From NCBI GenBank assembly GCA_934254825.1, contig CAKQMB010000008.1:1-64000 (forward strand): 64,000 bases of DNA, given 5' to 3'. The translations under genes were made by a program, and so were the position numbers. The stretch is from an uncultured Clostridia bacterium. Lineage in GTDB: Bacteria > Bacillota > Clostridia > Christensenellales > Borkfalkiaceae. The notes beneath the pieces were generated by a model. It had not been told where the DNA came from, did not search any database, and saw only the letters and a list, made by a program, of their open reading frames with translations. Shown one piece after another: positions 60,888-64,000 of the stretch; position 1 is the first letter of the stretch; every line of letters begins with the position of its first letter.

Positions 60888-61778
60888 TTACTCTTTAAGT
60901 CCGCCTACGGACACGTTGCCTATGAGCTTTTCCGAGGTGAAAAGGAACACCGCGAGAATGGGAAGCATCAGAAGGAAACACGTTGCGAGCGCGAGCGGCG
61001 TGCTTGTGCCGGCAACGCTCGTCGTGTCCGTCGTAAATCTGTACAAACCGTAGGAAAGCGTGGGCTTGGACGGGAAATACAGAAGCGGAGTCTGATAATC
61101 GTTCCAAAATCCTATGAACGAAAGCAACCACATTGTGGAAAACGTCGTTTTTATCATAGGCATCATTATCGTCATCATGACGGTAAAGTTGCTCGCGCCG
61201 TCGATCCACGCCGCTTCCTCGAAATCTTTCGGGAAGCCTTTGAACGCGACGTTGAATATGAGGAACGTCGTTCCGCCGACGAAGTTGGCTTTCATTATCA
61301 TCATTCCCCAAAGGGAGTCGTAAAGCCCGAGAGCGCGCATTATGCGCAGTTCGCTCGGCATGGAACCTACTATCGGCAAAATCATCGCGACGATTACTAT
61401 TCCGTCGATAATTCTGCATATTTTGAAATCGAAACGCGCGGTGATATACGCCACGAGACAGGTTACCGCGATATTCACGAACGAACATGCGACGGCATAA
61501 ACGAGCGTGAACCAGAGCATATGCTCCATATAATAAGTGTTCGAACCGCTTTGAGTGTAAACGGAGACTTTGAATTCCTTGAATACGGTTGCGTAATTTT
61601 CGAAACGCAGCGGGAAATTTATTCCGAACGGATGAAGCTCCGCATTGTTGTTCGTTTTAAGCGAAAGGTTCACTCCCCACAAAATCGGAAGCAAAAACGA
61701 CGCCGTGTAAAGAACAAGCAATATGAATACTATTACGGCAAAGGGCGAAACGCCCGATTTTTTATTTCGTTTTTCCAT
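60888..61778 (-). CDS. Carbohydrate ABC transporter permease (MalG/LacG type)
   Basis: 296 aa with six hydrophobic segments. The EAA loop that contacts the ATPase is EAAWIDGASNFTVMMTIMMPMI. The N-terminus and the large first loop match MalG-type permeases. The start overlaps the stop of the other permease (TGATG), so the two are made together. No ATPase gene (MsmK type) is in the window; such ATPases are often encoded elsewhere and shared. Confidence 0.92.
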   Translation of the reverse strand: MEKRNKKSGVSPFAVIVFILLVLYTASFLLPILWGVNLSLKTNNNAELHPFGINFPLRFENYATVFKEFKVSVYTQSGSNTYYMEHMLWFTLVYAVACSFVNIAVTCLVAYITARFDFKICRIIDGIVIVAMILPIVGSMPSELRIMRALGLYDSLWGMMIMKANFVGGTTFLIFNVAFKGFPKDFEEAAWIDGASNFTVMMTIMMPMIKTTFSTMWLLSFIGFWNDYQTPLLYFPSKPTLSYGLYRFTTDTTSVAGTSTPLALATCFLLMLPILAVFLFTSEKLIGNVSVGGLKE

Positions 61779-62794
61779 CAGTTCACCTTCGGTCCGAGTT
61801 TACCGAGCAACCATTTAAAGAAGAACGTAAGCGGCGCGGCGACAAGCGTCATCATAACGCCGAGCGCGGCAAGACCGGGATAACGGACTTCTTCCGCCAT
61901 AGAGACTTCCCTGTACAGGTAGTAGCCGAACGTCATAACGGACGGCGGCGCGGACGTTCCCCATAACGAAAACAGGTTTATCTGATTTGTGAAAATCGTA
62001 GCCACGGACGTGTAGAAAAGCGTGGAGAACGTGGGGTATATCATCGGGAAAACGATATACACGAACTCCTGAATGTTGCTCGCGCCGTCGAGTCTCGCGG
62101 CTTCCGATATGGAGTCGGAAATTCCGTTCATCGCGCCGAGATACATAAGCATCAAGCTTCCGAAACTCAGCCACAGATAGAAGAACATGATCGCTCCGAA
62201 ACGAGTGTCCGGGTTACTCAGAAGACCTCTTATGCTCTTGTGGAAAAGCCCCGACCAGATCGCGGGGATTGCCACGTCGCAAACTTTTTTATAAATCGTT
62301 ACCGTTATTACTATCGATATTATCGTGGGTAAAAACAGCATTATTTTGAAAAATCTGTACCCGGCGAATTTTCTGTAAATGAAGTACGTCGCAAACAAAA
62401 TGAGCGGCGACATCAGTTGAACCACGACGAACGACAAAAGCGAATTTTTCACGACGCTGCCGAAAATTTCCTGACTGATGAAGTCTTTCCAGACGAATTC
62501 GAAGTTATAAAAATTCGCCCATTTATATTCGCCGTCGACGTACCGCTGGAAAGTCATCAGTATCGAGTTGATGTTTACCCCGATATAGAAAATTCCGAAC
62601 TGGATAAGAGGCAAAAGAAGCATTCCGTAAACGAAAAACGCGTCTTTTCTTCGTTTTGCGCCGAGTCTGGCTGTTTTTTCCCGCTTCGGGAAGCGCGAGG
62701 CGACTTTGATTTTCAAAGAATACCACGCCCACCCGAGGCGATTTGTCGCCTTCTCAAACAGAGACGGCTTATCTGATTTTGTTCTTTTTCGCAT
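61778..62794 (-). CDS. Carbohydrate ABC transporter permease (MalF/LacF type)
   Basis: 338 aa. Long positively charged N-terminus before the first helix, six membrane helices, and the EAA loop EAARLDGASNIQEFVYIVFPMI. Partner of the MalG-type permease. It follows the solute-binding protein gene by 34 bp. Confidence 0.92.
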   Translation of the reverse strand: MRKRTKSDKPSLFEKATNRLGWAWYSLKIKVASRFPKREKTARLGAKRRKDAFFVYGMLLLPLIQFGIFYIGVNINSILMTFQRYVDGEYKWANFYNFEFVWKDFISQEIFGSVVKNSLLSFVVVQLMSPLILFATYFIYRKFAGYRFFKIMLFLPTIISIVITVTIYKKVCDVAIPAIWSGLFHKSIRGLLSNPDTRFGAIMFFYLWLSFGSLMLMYLGAMNGISDSISEAARLDGASNIQEFVYIVFPMIYPTFSTLFYTSVATIFTNQINLFSLWGTSAPPSVMTFGYYLYREVSMAEEVRYPGLAALGVMMTLVAAPLTFFFKWLLGKLGPKVN

Positions 62795-62828
62795 TGTTAC
62801 ACTTCGTTTATAGAATTATTCTTCCGGA

Positions 62829-64000
62829 TTATTTACCGATATCTTTTCCGAAATTAGTTTCCCAGAAGCTCTTGCCCTGGCATTCCACCATTGACGTGAA
62901 GTAGTCCCACGAGGTAGTGTCCTTATTGTTGATAAATCTCTGAGCAAGTATCGTTTCCTGCTTTCCGTAAGCCTCGAAAACAAGGTAACCCGAGCAGGAG
63001 AATCTGTTGTAGTTGGTGCGGACTATCGTCTGCTTGGAATACGGGAATACGAAGTTCGTTGCCGAGTGAAGCTCGTAGTTCTGTTTGGCAACGCTCGTAA
63101 GCGTAGACTTCTCCGCGTCCGAAAGCTCGTAGGTGTAAGGACGAGCCGAAGCGGTCGTGGAAGTGAATTCATAAAGAGACTCGTGAGTGTGAAGGAACTT
63201 TATGAACTGCTTTGCGACTTTAAGCGTGGTTGCATCCGTAGTCGTTTTCTGATTTATAAAGATGATCGTAGCGGTGTTGAACGCAAGCGAAGCGTCCTCG
63301 CCGACCTTGCTTACGTTAGCCTTGGGAAGAGGTAAAAGTCCGAAACGACGGTTTTCCGCGCGATAAGAGTTGTCGTTTTTCTCGACAGCCATATCCTCGA
63401 ACATATTCTTTGCCTCGTTCTGCCACCAGCTTCCGTCGATAAGCATCGCTCTGTCTTTGATCTCGGGATCGGCGGAGAGAATGAAACGTCTCTCGGCTTC
63501 TTTCTGGCTCGTATCGCTTACGCAGGTTTGCGGATCGTAATTTCTTTCGTCGGCGATCAATCTCTTGATGAAGTTTATCGCTTCGTATTTTCCCGCCTGA
63601 CGTTGAAGTTCGTAACCGTTGGCGTCGGTTATGTCTACCGTTTCGATCTCGTAAGTTCCGGTTGCGGCGTTATATGTGTCGAGTTTGATGAGGTCGGTTG
63701 CCGTTCCCGAAAGAGAATAGTTAAGTCCCATCTGAGAAACGCCCTCGTAATCTACCCAGAGGTTATATGCAAGGTAATTGAGATATCTGAGCGTTTCCTG
63801 CGCGCCGGGCCAGGTAAGGGGGAATACGTTTCTCGCGTTCATACGAAGGCAAAGCTTGAAGAAATCGTCGTAAGTCGCGGCGCAGCCGTCGTCGTAAGTT
63901 CCCGCTGCTCCGTCGGGACCGTTTCCGAGCTTAACGCCCGCCTTCAAAGCGTCCGCATAGCTCATTTCGCCCGCTTTTCCGACAACTTTTCCGCCTTCGC
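62829..64000 (-). CDS. Sugar-binding lipoprotein of the ABC importer (partial, runs off right edge)
   Basis: Open to the window edge: the frame continues upstream of the first in-window ATG without a stop, so the N-terminus with signal peptide lies beyond 64000 and about 390 residues are visible. Family 1 type extracellular solute-binding pattern: SADPEIKDRAMLIDGSWWQNEA, GLLPLPKANVSKVG and the C-terminal helices. A Gly/Asp stretch (GNGPDGAAGTYDDG) may bind calcium. It delivers oligosaccharides to the two permeases. Confidence 0.85.
   Translation of the reverse strand, partial: EGGKVVGKAGEMSYADALKAGVKLGNGPDGAAGTYDDGCAATYDDFFKLCLRMNARNVFPLTWPGAQETLRYLNYLAYNLWVDYEGVSQMGLNYSLSGTATDLIKLDTYNAATGTYEIETVDITDANGYELQRQAGKYEAINFIKRLIADERNYDPQTCVSDTSQKEAERRFILSADPEIKDRAMLIDGSWWQNEAKNMFEDMAVEKNDNSYRAENRRFGLLPLPKANVSKVGEDASLAFNTATIIFINQKTTTDATTLKVAKQFIKFLHTHESLYEFTSTTASARPYTYELSDAEKSTLTSVAKQNYELHSATNFVFPYSKQTIVRTNYNRFSCSGYLVFEAYGKQETILAQRFINNKDTTSWDYFTSMVECQGKSFWETNFGKDIGK

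Overview
The window looks like a chromosome segment of an uncultured, anaerobic, spore-forming-lineage Clostridia bacterium (Bacillota), probably from the gut. This is inferred from strong GGAGG ribosome-binding sites, Gram-positive lipoboxes, an oxygen-sensitive class III ribonucleotide reductase (nrdD/nrdG), a YwmB-like gene followed by a SpoIIQ-like M23 peptidase, a DinR-type LexA box, DegV, DUF1540 and HU proteins, and a large plant-glycan utilisation locus. No rRNA, convincing tRNA or CRISPR array was found. Many long antisense frames exist only because of codon bias and were ignored.

Layout. 0-5 kb: a small lipoprotein, a YidD-domain protein, a DUF4177-like protein, a zinc-ribbon/CFI-box protein and a secreted protein with one membrane segment and an acidic EEAP tail. 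5-8.5 kb: nrdD-nrdG-dut (DNA precursor synthesis) behind two NrdR-like boxes and a DnaA box. 8.6-14.5 kb: two exported SH3-like membrane-anchored proteins flanking a 169-aa ORF with a LexA-box promoter upstream, then an orphan phage terminase large subunit. 14.7-17.4 kb: an MFS transporter, DegV and DUF1540. 17.4-24.6 kb: a complete shikimate operon read leftwards (aroF-aroB-aroA-aroC-pheA-like-aroE/K fusion-aroQ) with several odd proteins. 24.6-24.9 kb: a 279-bp nested inverted-repeat element. 24.9-32.6 kb: a five-gene operon joined by four consecutive ATGA stop/start overlaps (DUF4116-like, VWA, MoxR-type AAA+, two ABC-exporter half-transporters). 32.7-37.7 kb: HU, a degenerate PHP protein, YwmB-like, SpoIIQ-like, an M1-type metallopeptidase lipoprotein and FmdB. 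38-42.4 kb: two repeat-rich lipoproteins. 42.5-64 kb: a leftward glycan locus with transporter, GH31, GH94-like, GH42-like, GH78, Gfo/Idh oxidoreductase, a 1540-aa Ig-like lipoprotein, a metallophosphoesterase lipoprotein, another modular lipoprotein, and an ABC sugar importer whose binding protein runs off the right edge.

How the parts may work together. The right third reads as capture of glycans at the surface by lipoproteins, import by the ABC permeases and MFS protein, and intracellular cleavage by phosphorylase, glucosidase and rhamnosidase enzymes. The aro operon supplies chorismate. The MoxR/VWA pair co-translated with an ABC exporter suggests a chaperone-like ATPase working on a membrane transporter, an inference from gene order.

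Most striking observations: (1) a 16-bp near-palindromic motif, CTATAAGTCGATTATC, present nine times with at most one mismatch, in both orientations and several reading frames, nearly always inside genes; (2) the five-gene MoxR/VWA/DUF4116/ABC operon; (3) the 279-bp structured element between the ABC operon and aroF; (4) two 42-bp palindromic elements with a compensatory base pair; (5) LexA-box control next to an orphan terminase.
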